Source: Eumeta japonica (taxonomy: Eukaryota; Arthropoda; Insecta; Lepidoptera; Psychidae). From it: a stretch of DNA of 64,000 nt. The stretch lies in NCBI GenBank assembly GCA_005406025.1, contig BGZK01000099.1, forward strand, positions 620,001-684,000, given 5' to 3'. Each line of letters opens with the position of its first letter. Position 1 is the first letter of the stretch. Of this stretch, positions 1 through 11,556 are shown piece by piece. The position numbers and the translations under genes are program-made. Below the pieces are notes generated by a model that made no database searches, was not told the origin of the DNA, and saw nothing but the letters and a program-made list of their open reading frames with translations.

Positions 1-545
1 AGTGTCCAGCATAAGACGTCCAATGGTTGATATGATACGTCGCGAACAATAAGCGAGTATTCTTAAGCCGCGTAAGGACTTTACGTTCCAGGTACGCGCG
101 GCTTGGTCATGCGTACCTGGAATGCATTATCCGTAGGCGGCTTCAAATTCTGCATGCAATCAATGGAAATAAATTTACAATTGCGGCACAAGAAACACTC
201 GACGCCCCTCCGTATCGCTCATGACAGATACACAGTCATCCCTCTGACGGGGCGGCGCGAGGGCGCGACCGCTTAGGGAATACGAATGATTTATCGAAGA
301 AACGTCCACTGTAACTCGTTTTATCATTGCGGCTGAAAACAATTTGAAACCGCCCTCGGCGTTGAAAAGGCGGCCATTTTTATATTTCGCCTCCTTATTA
401 ATTATTCCCCGGCTCGAGACTGCCAAAGCGCTGCTCGTCGGATATCTCGGCGGCCGCTCCGGCTCTTCGACTACACGCTCGACTCCTCTCCTCTTAGCGG
501 TGACTCGCGTCGAATTTAGTGTATTTCTTATCTTATCAGATTAAG
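1..545. other. GC-rich noncoding block at window start
   Basis: This stretch is clearly richer in G and C than the DNA to its right, with many CG dinucleotides between about 180 and 510 (for example CGGCGGCCGC near 449). Short open frames on both strands show no recognisable domain. No transposon terminus or repeat motif was seen apart from the hairpin at 86-122. It may be a conserved regulatory block or the edge of a feature outside the window; this is inference only. Confidence 0.3.
86..122. repeat. 12-bp inverted repeat
   Basis: TTCCAGGTACGC at 86-97 is perfectly complementary to GCGTACCTGGAA at 111-122, with a 13-nt spacer. A second, overlapping complementarity links AAGCCGCG (65-72) with CGCGGCTT (97-104). 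No function can be assigned. Confidence 0.8.
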
Positions 546-736
546 TGCTCTCGGATTCCATTAAAAAGTAAACTCTTTGCGTAGCACTTCCATGTCGACG
601 GGATGTTTTAAATTTTGGAAATTCTGTACGATTGTCGTCCAGTACGATGTGTCGGTCGTACCTGAGCGCACTGGCTTTGCTACATGACAATTCTCCAAGG
701 GAAAAGTTGCATATGTTCATTTCCAACGGGAAATAT

Positions 737-778
737 AAGTATAAAGTACATATATAAGTCAATATGTACTTTATACTT
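737..778. repeat. 17-bp perfect hairpin
   Basis: AAGTATAAAGTACATAT (737-753) pairs perfectly with ATATGTACTTTATACTT (762-778) across an 8-nt loop. It has the same short-loop, near-perfect architecture as the other hairpins in this window. Confidence 0.85.
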
Positions 779-1637
779 TCTCTAATATTAACAAATAACG
801 TCGAATGCGATAGCCGCAATTTTTTGCAAGATGACATTTGAAAGCAACGCGTAAGAAAAAATAAATTATAATCGCGTTTTCCTAGGTAAGAAACCTATAC
901 AAATAAAGTGGAAAAGCAAAATGTCAATAAAATATTTTATTGATATCATCAAAGTCGCTTCTGAGATACCCAAAATTAATAGTATATATTAAGCACAAAA
1001 ACAAATAAAAATTTGAAAAAAAAAACTGCTGTCGGAATTAAAGAAAAAATTACACATGAAATTGCAATAGCTCATATAGCTACTTAACGAGTCACATTTT
1101 CTGTCTATGCCGTTGAAAAGGCAGTACGAAATTGTACTCATCATTAAAGACCAAATTAGGTTGTAAAACAAAAGCTCGAAGCACCCCAATTTTCAAAATT
1201 TTCATCGCGCATCTAAATTTCTAACTTCCCCAAAGATTCCCTAACAATCTAATTACATTATCGTCCAAAATTCGAACCCCATCACGGGACCTCGTTAGGG
1301 CTCTGCCCCTTCTAAATTCGGGGCTGTGACGTAGCGAAAATCGCGTAAACGATCTGTCAGAAACGCCATTAATTTCTCCAGATTTATTATTCTCGATGCG
1401 TACAATATGCGGCGCGTATTAGAGATGCTCCGTTTTGAATCAATATCCTTTGCTGTTTTATTAATGATCCCGTTTATTAATTTCGTTTCCGAACAGCCGA
1501 TGGATCGGTTATTGTGGTTTTAATAAATAATTCGATCCATTTTCCTCTAGATGTAGTAATTCGATCGTTTACCGATAGTTGAGTTCGCAGACATACGATT
1601 CTGATGAAACGTGCTATCGAATACAAATGATTACCGA

Positions 1638-1691
1638 TTCTATAATTATAATTCTAGAACTAGTTATAAAACTAGAATTATAATCATAGAA
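1638..1691. repeat. about 18-bp imperfect hairpin
   Basis: The left arm ends in ATTATAATTCTAG (1645-1657) and pairs with CTAGAATTATAAT (1672-1684). Pairing continues outward with one indel. The spacer is 14 nt. Confidence 0.75.
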
Positions 1692-2850
1692 CTGACGAAC
1701 ATTATGAATATTTCCAAATTTATTACAAATTACTTTTTCAATGTATTTCAAGGATGTCTATTGGTCGATAAAACCCTGGATGAAATATTTCCACAACCAG
1801 CGATTCTGGTATACCTATCCCAACGCGCCTCCTTTACCAGGTCATCGTTGCACCTGGTGGTCAAACTATATAGTTATTGTAATAACTTCAGCAATCAGAA
1901 CCTGTGATGCATATGCGCCACGTTAGGTGCATCACAAAAGCGAGTTTAATGGCCAGTGGAATCTCTAGCAGTTGGATGTTCTAAAAGTTGCTCTTTGATA
2001 ATGAAACATTGCTCTCTGATTAAATACAAAAGTAGATTCGATTTGATAACAAAGAATAGAAAAAAAAATTATTTTTGCTTTTTTTCTCACAAAATGGAGT
2101 AGTTATACATGCGGAAGTATATTTTATACAGTGGAGTCGATTTTACTTATTTTATATACTGTGTGGATATGGTATGCCGGAAAAATAAAGTTCATAGATT
2201 CTTTGTGCGCCGGAATCTAACGTTGATCTTATACACTTAAGCTATTCAAACGTTTCACTTTGTTCTCGTGATGCGAAATATGACGTTTTTATATATCGGT
2301 TATGTACAGCGTCATCTGTATTGAGAACTGTCACATGCTACTAAGAGCGATATGTGTAGAGGCTTGGTTTTGCACGTTACAATTACCACTATCGCATATT
2401 GGCATGACCTATAATGATGCTATCTTTATTTAATCTAGAATTTGGAGCATATTAGTTTTATAGTTATTTCAGACATAATTATGTTTCACCCTTGCTTTAG
2501 CTTAATCAAAAGCTTTTATCAAAATAAATTACCACGAACACTCTTGTATCTTTATTTGACATCTATGCATTGATTTATTTCACAGATATATGATTATAAA
2601 ATTATAGACGACAAATAAAACATACTTATTGCAAAAAAAAACATGCCAGTTTACATAAATAGTAAATCATAAATATAGTACCTAGTATAACACACTTAAA
2701 GTTTTTCAATTACATAAAATAAATTAAACTATCCAAGCGAACGAGGCCGAAATCATAAAAGCAACAGAACAACGAAATAGTACGAAATGTACATATTTAT
2801 TTTGCAGCAAAAAAAAGATTGAACAGCAATAGGAATCAGTAGGAGTCGGA

Positions 2851-3060
2851 GCAAGCCGCATAAAGCGGGTCCCCCGGGCTATAAATTACGGCGTTTTGTA
2901 CCGACACTAAAACGATATCGGATACGGGCGTACGATTGAAAAACCGTTTTTATAGTGTACTTTACGATGTAACGCAGGTCGGCGCGGGCGATCGCGGTGC
3001 GATCCTACAAGGATCGCGACGGATTCTCGTGCCGATTATTACAAATTTTTGTCGCAATCT
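2851..3060. other. GC-rich noncoding block
   Basis: A GC-rich patch in AT-rich surroundings, with CG-dense segments near 2868-2895 and 2975-3030. It has no SINE or MITE terminus. The reading frame beginning in it (about 2997-3329) runs into low-complexity AT DNA and shows no domain. Candidate conserved regulatory DNA. Confidence 0.25.
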
Positions 3061-3937
3061 GGTTTAGTTTCGGACTGATTTTTGATGTCTTTTTTTTTTG
3101 TGAATTTTTGGGTTTCTCCTCGTCGTACTGTTTGCCAGTTCGTGCGCTACAGAACAATATCTCAAGTACAATTGGAGCTGAAATTCAAAATTATCATTTC
3201 CAAATGAAGAATTTTAGGAAAAAATCAAAAAGTTTTCACAAAAGATGCAACGTTGAACTGAAAAGCTTTTTTGAATCGCCAAACATAAGACCAAATCCAA
3301 TTTTTCTTTCATTGAAGAAGAGATTCTAATTAATTTAAGCTTCATAAACATAATCTCAGCAATTAAAATTTTGTACTACTATAATTTTTATATTACATAA
3401 AAATATTGTAGAATAAATTCTGGTTGTTAAGGATTATGGCAATGAGTAATTACTTCCAAAAAAAATCACCTTACCAACTTCTATATAGAAAAAAAATTTT
3501 CGTACCAAATGCATTCAGTCAAATCTCTGTAAAACAAATGGTGCATTTAAAGTTTGAGAATTCACACTTATGCACTTATTTACCGTACAATGTACCCCGC
3601 TGCAAAGCTCGATATGTCTCGCTTATCAGTTCCATCTGAGTAAAGATCCATATCACATCGACGACATCTAACGGTATGAATGGTAATATTAAGAATTTCA
3701 ATATGTGACTGAAAATTCTAATGACGTTACAATCATCGCGAGCTTTTTCTTCACCCTCAAACACAAACGGTGGAATCACTCGATGTATCCAATCTCCATA
3801 TGAATTACAGTAATAAAAACCCCTTAAATCGTTACAGGTCGGCGGACAACGAACTGTTTTTCTTTCGCCTCAAGGAACGGCTATAAATCTAGTGGAGCCT
3901 ACGAGAGTACGTTAATCGTCGATCGTCGACAGTCCCT
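3061..3937. other. AT-rich noncoding DNA
   Basis: No gene, transposon terminus or tandem repeat recognised. Confidence 0.55.
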
Positions 3938-4008
3938 GACCCGCACTGAGCCAGCGTGGGGGGCTTAATTTGCAACCCCTTCAACATGAAGCAGAAAGAT
4001 TGTGGGAG
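3938..4008 (+). mobile_element. tRNA-derived SINE, 3'-end fragment
   Basis: This is the 3' part of the SINE family seen repeatedly in the window. It has GAGCCAGCGTGGGGGGC (about 3948-3964), then a short body and the family terminus GATTGTGGGAG (about 3998-4008). The tRNA-like head with A and B boxes is missing, so the copy is 5' truncated. It is one of only two plus-strand copies. Confidence 0.55.
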
Positions 4009-6131
4009 CATACACCTCAGCGGTGGGGTGAATTAAAACCCGTTACTGCGACACACGTTGCGTACAAACGACTAAATCGCCAAAATGTATTCGATGTGAT
4101 ACGAGACAAAACTACAGACTGCATCGGCGCTCGGAACGTTAAAATAAAGGAGCTTTAAAAGTATTACATTTCCCACTAAAACTTGCGGTGTGTATATAAT
4201 AATACGTTCAGATTTAATTACAAAAGATTTGCATATTTCGATGTGGGCTCGGAAGCGACCGGTTAGGTTGGATGTGTACGGTCTGCAGAACAAATAATTA
4301 ACGAGGTTTCTACTGTAATCTCACCTGTTAAAAATTTGATGGTCTTTAAGACAGCCCCTTAAAACTAACTTAAGAGGGCAAAAAACAAACGAAAAAATAT
4401 TCGAATTAACACACAAAAAAATATATATTACATTTTCGTTCTTTGATACGTTCTCTGAGCATGCGTCATCTTTCATAACATGTTTCATAATACTCCAGAA
4501 ATTTGGAAAAATAAATTATAAAGTACGATTAATAACATCATTAACCTATAATGTATATGATTCTCAAAATACCTCAACCTTTAGTCTCACTATATATTCA
4601 CGAAGAACGGAATCATTCATCCTCATGGGCGAATGTGTCAAAAACGTACGTAGCCTAGTTAACATTTAAGTTACCTAAATTCGCCGATTTCGCAATTTTG
4701 CTGTCGGTACCGGAAAAGTTTCCATTTTCGTGGCCAGCATAAATTAGTGTTTGTATTTCAGAACAACCGCCGATAACGCTCGCCTCGTGATTAACTTTAT
4801 TCCTAGTGTACGTTCAACCGTTAGCTGTTACTACAATTAATGGTTAAAAGTATATCCAACTGACAATAAAAATTTACCGAACTATCCGACATTAAAAGAC
4901 TAAAAAACTTTGAACCGAATAATAAACTTGGGTCCTAGTTTCAGAGAAGAAATTGATTAAACAAGATCATATCGTCCTGTGCATAATTAATTTTGTTCAT
5001 TTTTATGTTATTAACTTTGTTTTAAATATTTCCTATTTTGTCACGTCATATTCTATCAATATTTCATGTGTTCATGGAAAACTCGACAAGAGCACCATTA
5101 TTATTTACGAGTAGCACATCCAGCTAGTCAGTGTAGCGTTAACAATAAACAAAAAAAAAATGTTAATTTGAAATAAAATAGTTTTTATTTCTAGTCCCTT
5201 TCATCATTTTGTATAAACAAAATATTTCGTGTTAAACCTCAAGCGATACTAGACGTAGTTTATTGATAATTAGCAGTGCCTGCGATTTCGTAGGCATACA
5301 GTTTAATATTATAAATGAACAATTTTCTGTGAGCCGATTTTGACGAGACAAATCGTATTGAACGTTTTGCTTCAGAATCTTGTGTCGCTACTTGCTACGC
5401 TCAAGCTACCTGTGAAAATACCATAGAGATTTATTTAACAGTGTTGAAGATTAGCGTATTCAACTACACAAATTAAAAAAAAAATAATGTTATTGAATTG
5501 TATTAAGTAACTACATCATTCACAATCAATTTCGGTCAAATATTAGCAGTGTTCGGACATGACGGTAATACTGCAATTATATTACAGGTGTATATATTAA
5601 GTAAGTAAATTTAGTAACGTACTTGTAAACTTTCAAAAGATTGGTTCAAAGTTTTACAACACGCGTTCCGGTCAGGTCGCGATTGACAGACGCTAGCTAG
5701 AAAACATGTTTTCAAACACCTTATTTCCTTTTGACGGTAAATCGGGCAATATGAGGCAACGTGCCGTATTTGTTTAAATTTGAAACAGCGCCTGCTGTAT
5801 TCGCTCTGCAGGTCGGCATGCAATAGAAAACAAATTGGCGGTAGGTAACGGGTAGGTGGGCGATGGGTAGGTCTCTCGAAAACGGTCGATTTTATTGCAC
5901 GCTTTACGGACGCGTCGAATCCACCCCAGAAGTCACGGCGCGTATGAAATGTGCGTTGCGATGTTTTAAGAATGAATAAAAAAGTGAAGACCCTCGAAAG
6001 TACGTATTCGCCGCTATTTAATATTACTTTATCGCTTGTACTACAAATTCATACTGAACAGCTAGCTGCAAAGGGGTCTTTTAGGGAGCGGTTGTTGTGT
6101 CAAATTTTACTTGTGCCACTGTTGAGACATT
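4009..6131. other. AT-rich noncoding DNA
   Basis: No gene or recognised mobile element. Composition rises in GC between about 5630 and 5950, but no motif supports a feature there. Confidence 0.55.
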
Positions 6132-6352
6132 CCCTCCCACAATCTTCTTACTTCAGATCCCAGACCACGTCCGCGATCGGAGGCTTGACGTGCTCTCCGA
6201 GGCACGGAGCGAATGGTTTAATCTGACTTAAGTTAAAAACGAATAAATTACTTTTTAACTTATCAATTCCCCCCGTGGTCAAGATCGAATCCGGTACCTT
6301 CCGGACCATTGGCGGTGGTCTACCCCACTCAGCCGTCATTGCCAGGATGCCG
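6132..6352 (-). mobile_element. tRNA-derived SINE, near full length
   Basis: Read on the minus strand, the element starts near 6352 with an A-box-like CGGCTGAGTGG, followed by a B-box-like GGATTCGATC (about 6284-6293). The body contains the CTCCGAGGCACGG-type segment (seen on the plus strand near 6195), and the element ends with AGATTGTGGGAGG (about 6132-6144). The tRNA-like promoter at the head and fixed 3' terminus define it as a SINE. It has no coding capacity and would need a partner LINE to move. Confidence 0.7.
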
Positions 6353-6559
6353 TACATCCGATGAACAAACGGAAACCTTGTAGGACTCTCGTAGGAAACT
6401 CGTGTCTGCGTTTTCGGCTGCCTGTCCGTCTATCACAGCCTTATAACTCGGAATCTACTGTACGAAAACGAACATGGTTCAGTAAATATAGAGAATCAGC
6501 TGAAAGTATGGTTACAATAATTTTACAATGTCAATAATTTAGGAAGAAAATATTCGAAG

Positions 6560-6790
6560 GACAAAAGTAAAATTGAATACGGGATCAGCGCTACCGGCGA
6601 AGGCCCCGGGCGAGGCCGGGGCTGCGCCGAGGGCGGCTGCGATCTCGCCTGCGGGGGTTTTTTTAACAATTTCTGGACGATGTATGCACCCCCCGGTCAC
6701 GTATCGTATGAAGTAGCTTCCTGCATAAATGGTTTCATTTTTCTCTGCGTTCTGCGCTCGCTTAGCATGGAAAGGGCCCGTGTCCACTAA
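6560..6790. other. GC-rich noncoding block
   Basis: The core at about 6590-6655 is one of the most GC-rich stretches in the window (GGCCCCGGGCGAGGCCGGGG is at its centre). No repeat family matches by eye. A short minus-strand frame is alanine/proline-rich only because of composition. Candidate conserved noncoding DNA. Confidence 0.3.
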
Positions 6791-8219
6791 AAGAAACCCT
6801 TTACGACTTGAAAGCCTTCTCGTTTAGGTGTGAGAAAGGGCGATTATTTTACAGAAACATTCTTGTCCGTGTCGATGTATTGTGTTTTAATAAGTTTCTT
6901 TTCATTAAAAAAATATTATCATTGAAATAACATTATGCGATCATAGATAATGTAATCTGTCCTAATTGTTACCTTTTAATGGTGTAAAATTGATAAGACT
7001 TTCTTTGTTTAAACCGTTTTTACGATTTGAAATACATAAACCTACGTACTAAAAATTAACACTATAATTATTATATAATATAATAAATACGGAAAAAAAT
7101 ATTAACCCAATTAACAATTCAGATGAAATTTCCCTATTACAAATAATAAATGTATTTCATTAAATTTTAAATTTCTTATAAAATGGTTTTCTAATTTTTT
7201 AGGCAAATGATACTTTCTTTTAGACATCACCTAAAATTGTTTTAAAAGATAAAACAGTTTTATTCTGATTGCTTTACAAAACGAATTCAAACAATTAAAA
7301 AAAAGAAGAAATGAACAATGACCCCATACTAAGTTAGCACCCCGAAATAAGATTTAGGGTTCTGCAGTGCGAAACTGTGAAGAACTTAACCGTAGGGTAG
7401 GTGCGAATCGTTGGGGGTTGTCAAATAAGATTTTTCCTCTATCGCGAAGGGTGATTGCAAAAAAAAGTTTTCCGGGCACTCAGTTGCTCCACGTCCGGAT
7501 GTACTGACGTCATGGTAATATGAACGCAACTGATAATTTTCTTTTAAAAGTTTTACAGCGAAAATTTTAATAATTTAAATTAAGTGACAAAATCAATAAC
7601 GAAATAATAATAATTTTAAAATGAATCAACAATGTTATGATCACATAACTGCATATGTGTACTGTAATAAACCTGGAAATAAAATTAAACTTAATTTCAT
7701 TTCCAAATATTTACTTCTTTCTAATACATAGATTCTTTTATTTATTCTTTTATTTTATTTATATTCGGTAAAAAATATTATAAGTTTAATAGGTAGAAAA
7801 TGGTTTTCAAATGATTAGTGGTCAAACAAACAGCAAGATGATAAAGACGAAGACCAAGTTGCAAAGGACATGCGGCTGCAAGATTTCAATAAAATAAAAT
7901 CTTTTTGAACGGAAAACAAAAGTATAATTTTATTTTTTCTCCTTAAACATTAAATTGCCGCTTTAAACAAAGTGAATTTAATAAAAAAAATATAGAGCAA
8001 ACAAAGAATAAATTTTCTTAGTACAAACTTGACCTTCCTGCAGCTAATGGTACGCTTGGAATAGATAAAAAATAGTTTTATGTCACACTTTATGAAGAAA
8101 AAATCATCCAAGCTAGATGATTATATACAAAAAGTGTCGTAAAATGTATATTTGCACATGATATTGTTGATCTCAAAAGAGTTGAAAGAGAATACATTTT
8201 AAAAATTATAACAAAATAA
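6791..8219. other. AT-rich noncoding DNA
   Basis: No gene or recognised repeat. Long A/T runs dominate from 6890 to 8215. Confidence 0.6.
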
Positions 8220-8510
8220 TTCGCTAGTTAAAAAGCCGCGAGTCTAGACAAACCCGTGGTTGAACGACGTTATTGCGATTGCACTTCGACTGCATATTTG
8301 TTTTAATAGAGTAAATCTCAGTTGCATCACGTTGACGCGAGGCCGTGCGGCGGCCGCTATACAATTTGTGATGCTGTGCAGTTGCACGTATACACCTACT
8401 TCCACGAGAAGTGAGGGGTGAATTATTTTTTAAGTGTTGAGAATTCTGTGGGATCGGCCGAGTGGTGGTCATAAATAAAGTGGTGTTAGAATAGTTAGGT
8501 GTGTGAGGTA
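8220..8510. other. mixed-composition noncoding block
   Basis: Higher GC than both flanks, with a CG-dense segment near 8325-8360. No terminal repeat or tRNA-like box was found. An 82-residue minus-strand frame has no recognisable domain and no obvious splice context. Confidence 0.25.
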
Positions 8511-8838
8511 GGGGCGGGTAGAATTTCTGCTTTAATAAAACGCAAAATCGGTAAAAGGTTACGGAAAAATTTTATTACTTTTTTTTTTAAGGAAAATACT
8601 TAACTATCTTATTGTCTGATATGACTATTATATTGATGAAGTTCGGTTGAGTAATTACAGCCTAATTCCATTCTTATACCGTTGTTGCGTATTATTATTT
8701 TTTATTTTGTGATCAATTTTGTAGTGGTATTTTTACTATGGTCAAGTTAGAAGAAAAGAACATTCTCCTCAAATAGCACCGTTTCCGCCAGCTATAAAAC
8801 ACTATGCGGCAGCGCCAACGCATCGACCTCCGACACGT

Positions 8839-8852
8839 ATGCAAATGCAAAT
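8839..8852 (+). promoter_or_regulatory. tandem overlapping POU octamers
   Basis: ATGCAAAT occurs at 8839-8846 and again at 8845-8852, sharing two bases and so repeated at a 6-bp step. This octamer is the classic POU-homeodomain site. A TATAAAA string lies about 45 bp upstream, but no transcript is evident. Function is inference. Confidence 0.3.
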
Positions 8853-8912
8853 GCACAATGTGTGTTTTATATCCGTGTACATAGAACACATACTAATAGG
8901 ATTATTCTGCAT

Positions 8913-9265
8913 ACCTACATAAGTTTCAATTGTACGCTAGTATACTAGTTCAAAGGTCCATTTCTATAAAAAAAATATAATGAATACTATAATAATACTA
9001 TAAAAATAAAATTAGCGTATGATATAATATCGGCATAGTTATTCTTTTGCTGACGTAGACGTGCACTAAGAATGATTTTTACAAAAATCCTATACAAAAT
9101 ATCTACGCAGTGTTCACGTCGACGCAGGCGGAGCCGTGGACAAAAGTTAGTATATATATATATAAACGATTCATGATTAAATATTTTTTAAACGATATTT
9201 TTTTAATCAATATAGAAATAGACCTTTGAACTATTGTACAAACGTACAATTGAAACTTATTAGGT
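8913..9265. mobile_element. foldback element with about 55-bp inverted arms
   Basis: The sequence at 8913-8968 and the reverse complement of 9211-9265 agree at roughly nine positions in ten. Both contain AAGTTTCAATTGTACG and AGTTCAAAGGTC. The arms are separated by about 240 bp of AT-rich DNA that holds no open frame. This is the structure of a non-autonomous inverted-repeat element. No clear target-site duplication was seen. A Helitron-like 3' end lies inside it. Confidence 0.6.
9121..9152 (+). mobile_element. Helitron-like 3' end motif
   Basis: GGCGGAGCC forms a small stem-loop and is followed by GTGGACAAAAGTTAGT, resembling the hairpin-then-CTAGT termini found at 45.9 kb (+) and 31.1 kb (-). 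The usual C of CTAG is T here, so it is diverged. It sits inside the foldback element at 8913-9265. Confidence 0.35.
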
Positions 9266-9268
9266 ATA

Positions 9269-9276
<8 letters not shown>

Positions 9277-9302
<26 letters not shown>
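9277..9302. repeat. (TA)n microsatellite
   Basis: An uninterrupted TA dinucleotide run of about 26 bp beside the foldback element. Confidence 0.9.
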
Positions 9303-9303
9303 A

Positions 9304-10029
9304 TTATATACATATTTGTTATATGCAAAAATATATCTCGTGTGGAAAACTACAACATGCCCTTTTATGTGAAACATTCTCCAATTGCGAGTGCAGAAAC
9401 CGCATATGAAAAATAAAATGAAAAAAGTATTTATTGTGTAAAAAGTTCATGCTAATCCGACACTTATCAACGAAAAATATATTTGAATGTCAAAACAACC
9501 GAGAATTAGCATCCTATTCAAAGACGATGACATTATTTCAATGTTAAACACGAGACGATAAACCTGGATTTCCATTAAAACCAACAATACTAACTGAGGT
9601 AAAATGTAGCCAAGTTATAAAATTACCAACATTTATAAAAGTATTCAAAACGACAAAAGAACACAGAAACTCTATCAGGGATCGTTACCTTCGCGTATTA
9701 TCCCCTACGTGCGGGCGGGCGGGCACTTTTTTTTTGCACAGTTTCATATCTTTTGTCTTTTGCGGTTAAGGCGATCCGACACCGAGTGTTGGCCGCACCG
9801 CATAAAAAAAATATATACAGCGGATAATATTGAAGTTTGAACAGCAAAAACGTGATGATTTCAAAAGAACGCTTTCTGAGTGGAGTTTTCGCTTTATAGT
9901 TAGGAGTTTGTCATATTTTAAAAATTAAACTTTTTAAGCCATATAAAAGGAAGTTTAGTATGGTTAAAAAATACTTATTTATAAAGATAAGAGCGATATT
10001 TAACAAAGGACAAATTTTAAGCACCCGAA
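9304..10029. other. AT-rich noncoding DNA
   Basis: No gene recognised. A short GGGC repeat flanked by GTGC/GCAC lies near 9709-9726, and a T run follows. Confidence 0.55.
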
Positions 10030-10160
10030 ACTGACGAGCTTGCATGAAACGATTGATGGATACCGGTGAAGAAACAAAGATATACAAAGATTGTGGTGCA
10101 AATCTGTGGTCTCAGCCTACCCCTATGAGAAATAGGCGTGAGTGTATAACAAGGTAAGGT
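10030..10160 (+). mobile_element. probable non-LTR retrotransposon 3' remnant
   Basis: The stretch reads as the decayed C-terminal end of a LINE ORF followed by its 3' region. Around 10060-10145, one frame gives a basic segment then VVSAYP, interrupted by stops, and the nucleotide string TCAGCCTACCCCTATGAGAA is typical of insect LINE 3' ends as I remember them. There is no reverse-transcriptase core. Confidence is limited because this rests on recall of a family pattern. Confidence 0.4.
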
Positions 10161-10827
10161 AATAAGTACTTAATGAAGTAAAAGGACAGTTTTTTTCTCT
10201 ATTGATATAAAATTTTGTTCTTATTTTCCGTTCAGTGTTGGACCAATTCCAATGTTGTTTTCTACTAGTGTATATTTTAGTAATATTGGAAATTAATACA
10301 GATCATTAGAGACAAGGGCGAAAGTTTTTTATTTTAACAAATAACAAACATTATCGATACAAAAAATAATGAACAGATTACAGTTTCGCTTTTAACGTGT
10401 CATGTACGCTAGAATGCGCTCACGTCATACCAGCGGCGCAACAAATCCCGAAGCGTAACGACGAGTCCTTAGCATGTTTACGCTTAACGAAGTACGGTAA
10501 AGCTTAAAAAGCTCTAGGACTAATAGCTTAAACTCAGATTTCGCCCTTTCCCAACCCGGGAAGGATTTGTAGTAGGTAAAAATCCCACATCACCCGGCAA
10601 CCCGTCGCGTCGCATGGCCGGGCATGTTCCGTCCCAGCAAATTTCTACTTCGTGCGCGAAACAAGAGAAAGAAAAAGCACCCCGCATCGCACTCATAAAT
10701 GTTTTTGCCGAGGGCACGTGTACATGCGGTGTTCGAAGATTTCTTATTAAAAATTTCGTAAACAGTCCCTTAGTAGAATGGCGTGTGTTGTGTGTGAACT
10801 TCTTTAATCGTCACCTCTGGCTGAGGC
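10161..10827. other. noncoding DNA with a GC-richer patch
   Basis: AT-rich to about 10400, then mixed, with a GC-rich patch near 10540-10640. No repeat terminus was seen. Confidence 0.45.
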
Positions 10828-11083
10828 ACTTTCTCCCGACAGATGTTTTATTTAGGGCTCCGGGCCCTTCGCGCTCGGCCAGCGCAGGCCTGCAGCCGTT
10901 AACGGCCGTCATCGCCGATGCGGTGAGACTTCCGGGGAGGACGGCTAAGCGTGTTCTCCGGGGCACGGGACGAACGTTCTCATTTGTCTTAAGAACTAAT
11001 CGATTGATTTTCTCTCGGTCAGGAACGAACCTGGTGCCTTCTTGTCTGAAGCCGATGACTTTTAACCATTGTGCCGACGCTAG
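10828..11083 (-). mobile_element. tRNA-derived SINE, full length
   Basis: On the minus strand the head near 11083 has CGGCACAATGG (diverged A box) and AGGTTCGTTCC (B box, near 11024-11034). The body carries the CTCCGGGGCACGG segment (plus strand about 10958). The tail reads CTAAATAAAACATCTGTCGG and GAG down to about 10828, a variant of the family terminus. A long plus-strand open frame covering 10614-11090 runs through this SINE and is not a gene. Confidence 0.65.
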
Positions 11084-11352
11084 TCAATAGCACAACATAG
11101 GGCACGGCTAAACGACACCATGGCTCCTATTACACAACATCCGACATACACAGTGGGAAATCAAGTTTGAAATGTTAGTTGTGTAGAAATTAAATAGCAT
11201 AGTAACAAAAGGATAAATGAATACGCAGCATTGGAGCAGTCGCAGTAACAAGCTAAACATAATAAAGTAACAAAACTTAGGAAATACCTAAAAGTCCATA
11301 TTGTTATTAAATTGTTCATTTTCATTTCACCACGATAGTACTCTAGGGCATA

Positions 11353-11556
11353 CCTCCCACAAGCTTTTTATTTTAAATTGAAGGGACTCGGAGCTTTTAT
11401 CATAGTTGACGACATTCTGAACCGATACATTAATGCGTTATCCCGAGGCACTGAGAGAACGGTTCGATTCGATTTAAGTTCAAAAGTCATTAAGACGTCC
11501 GTCACGGTTGTCAGGTTCCGTACCGGATACCTTCAGTTCATAAACTGACCACAGAG
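11353..11556 (-). mobile_element. tRNA-derived SINE, head diverged
   Basis: The 3' terminus is the clearest in the window: minus strand TTTAAAATAAAAAGCTTGTG then GGAGG at 11353-11375. The body has the CCCGAGGCACTGAG variant of the CTCCGAGGCACGG motif (plus strand about 11440). The tRNA-like head near 11500-11556 is too diverged to show clear boxes. It lies 270 bp from the previous SINE in the same orientation. Confidence 0.6.

Larger units (their letters stand above)
546..2850. other. AT-rich noncoding DNA
   Basis: No supported gene or recognised transposon. It holds two hairpins (737-778 and 1638-1691) and a weaker 9-bp inverted pair, TGTGATGCA at 1903-1911 with TGCATCACA at 1928-1936. Homopolymer A and T runs are frequent. 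The short frames near 1611-1926 have no domain signal. Confidence 0.6.

Noticed and set aside
10614..11090. 158-residue plus-strand open frame
   Set aside because: Its right half lies antisense through a tRNA-derived SINE (10828-11083), and GC-rich composition keeps the frame open. No domain is visible.
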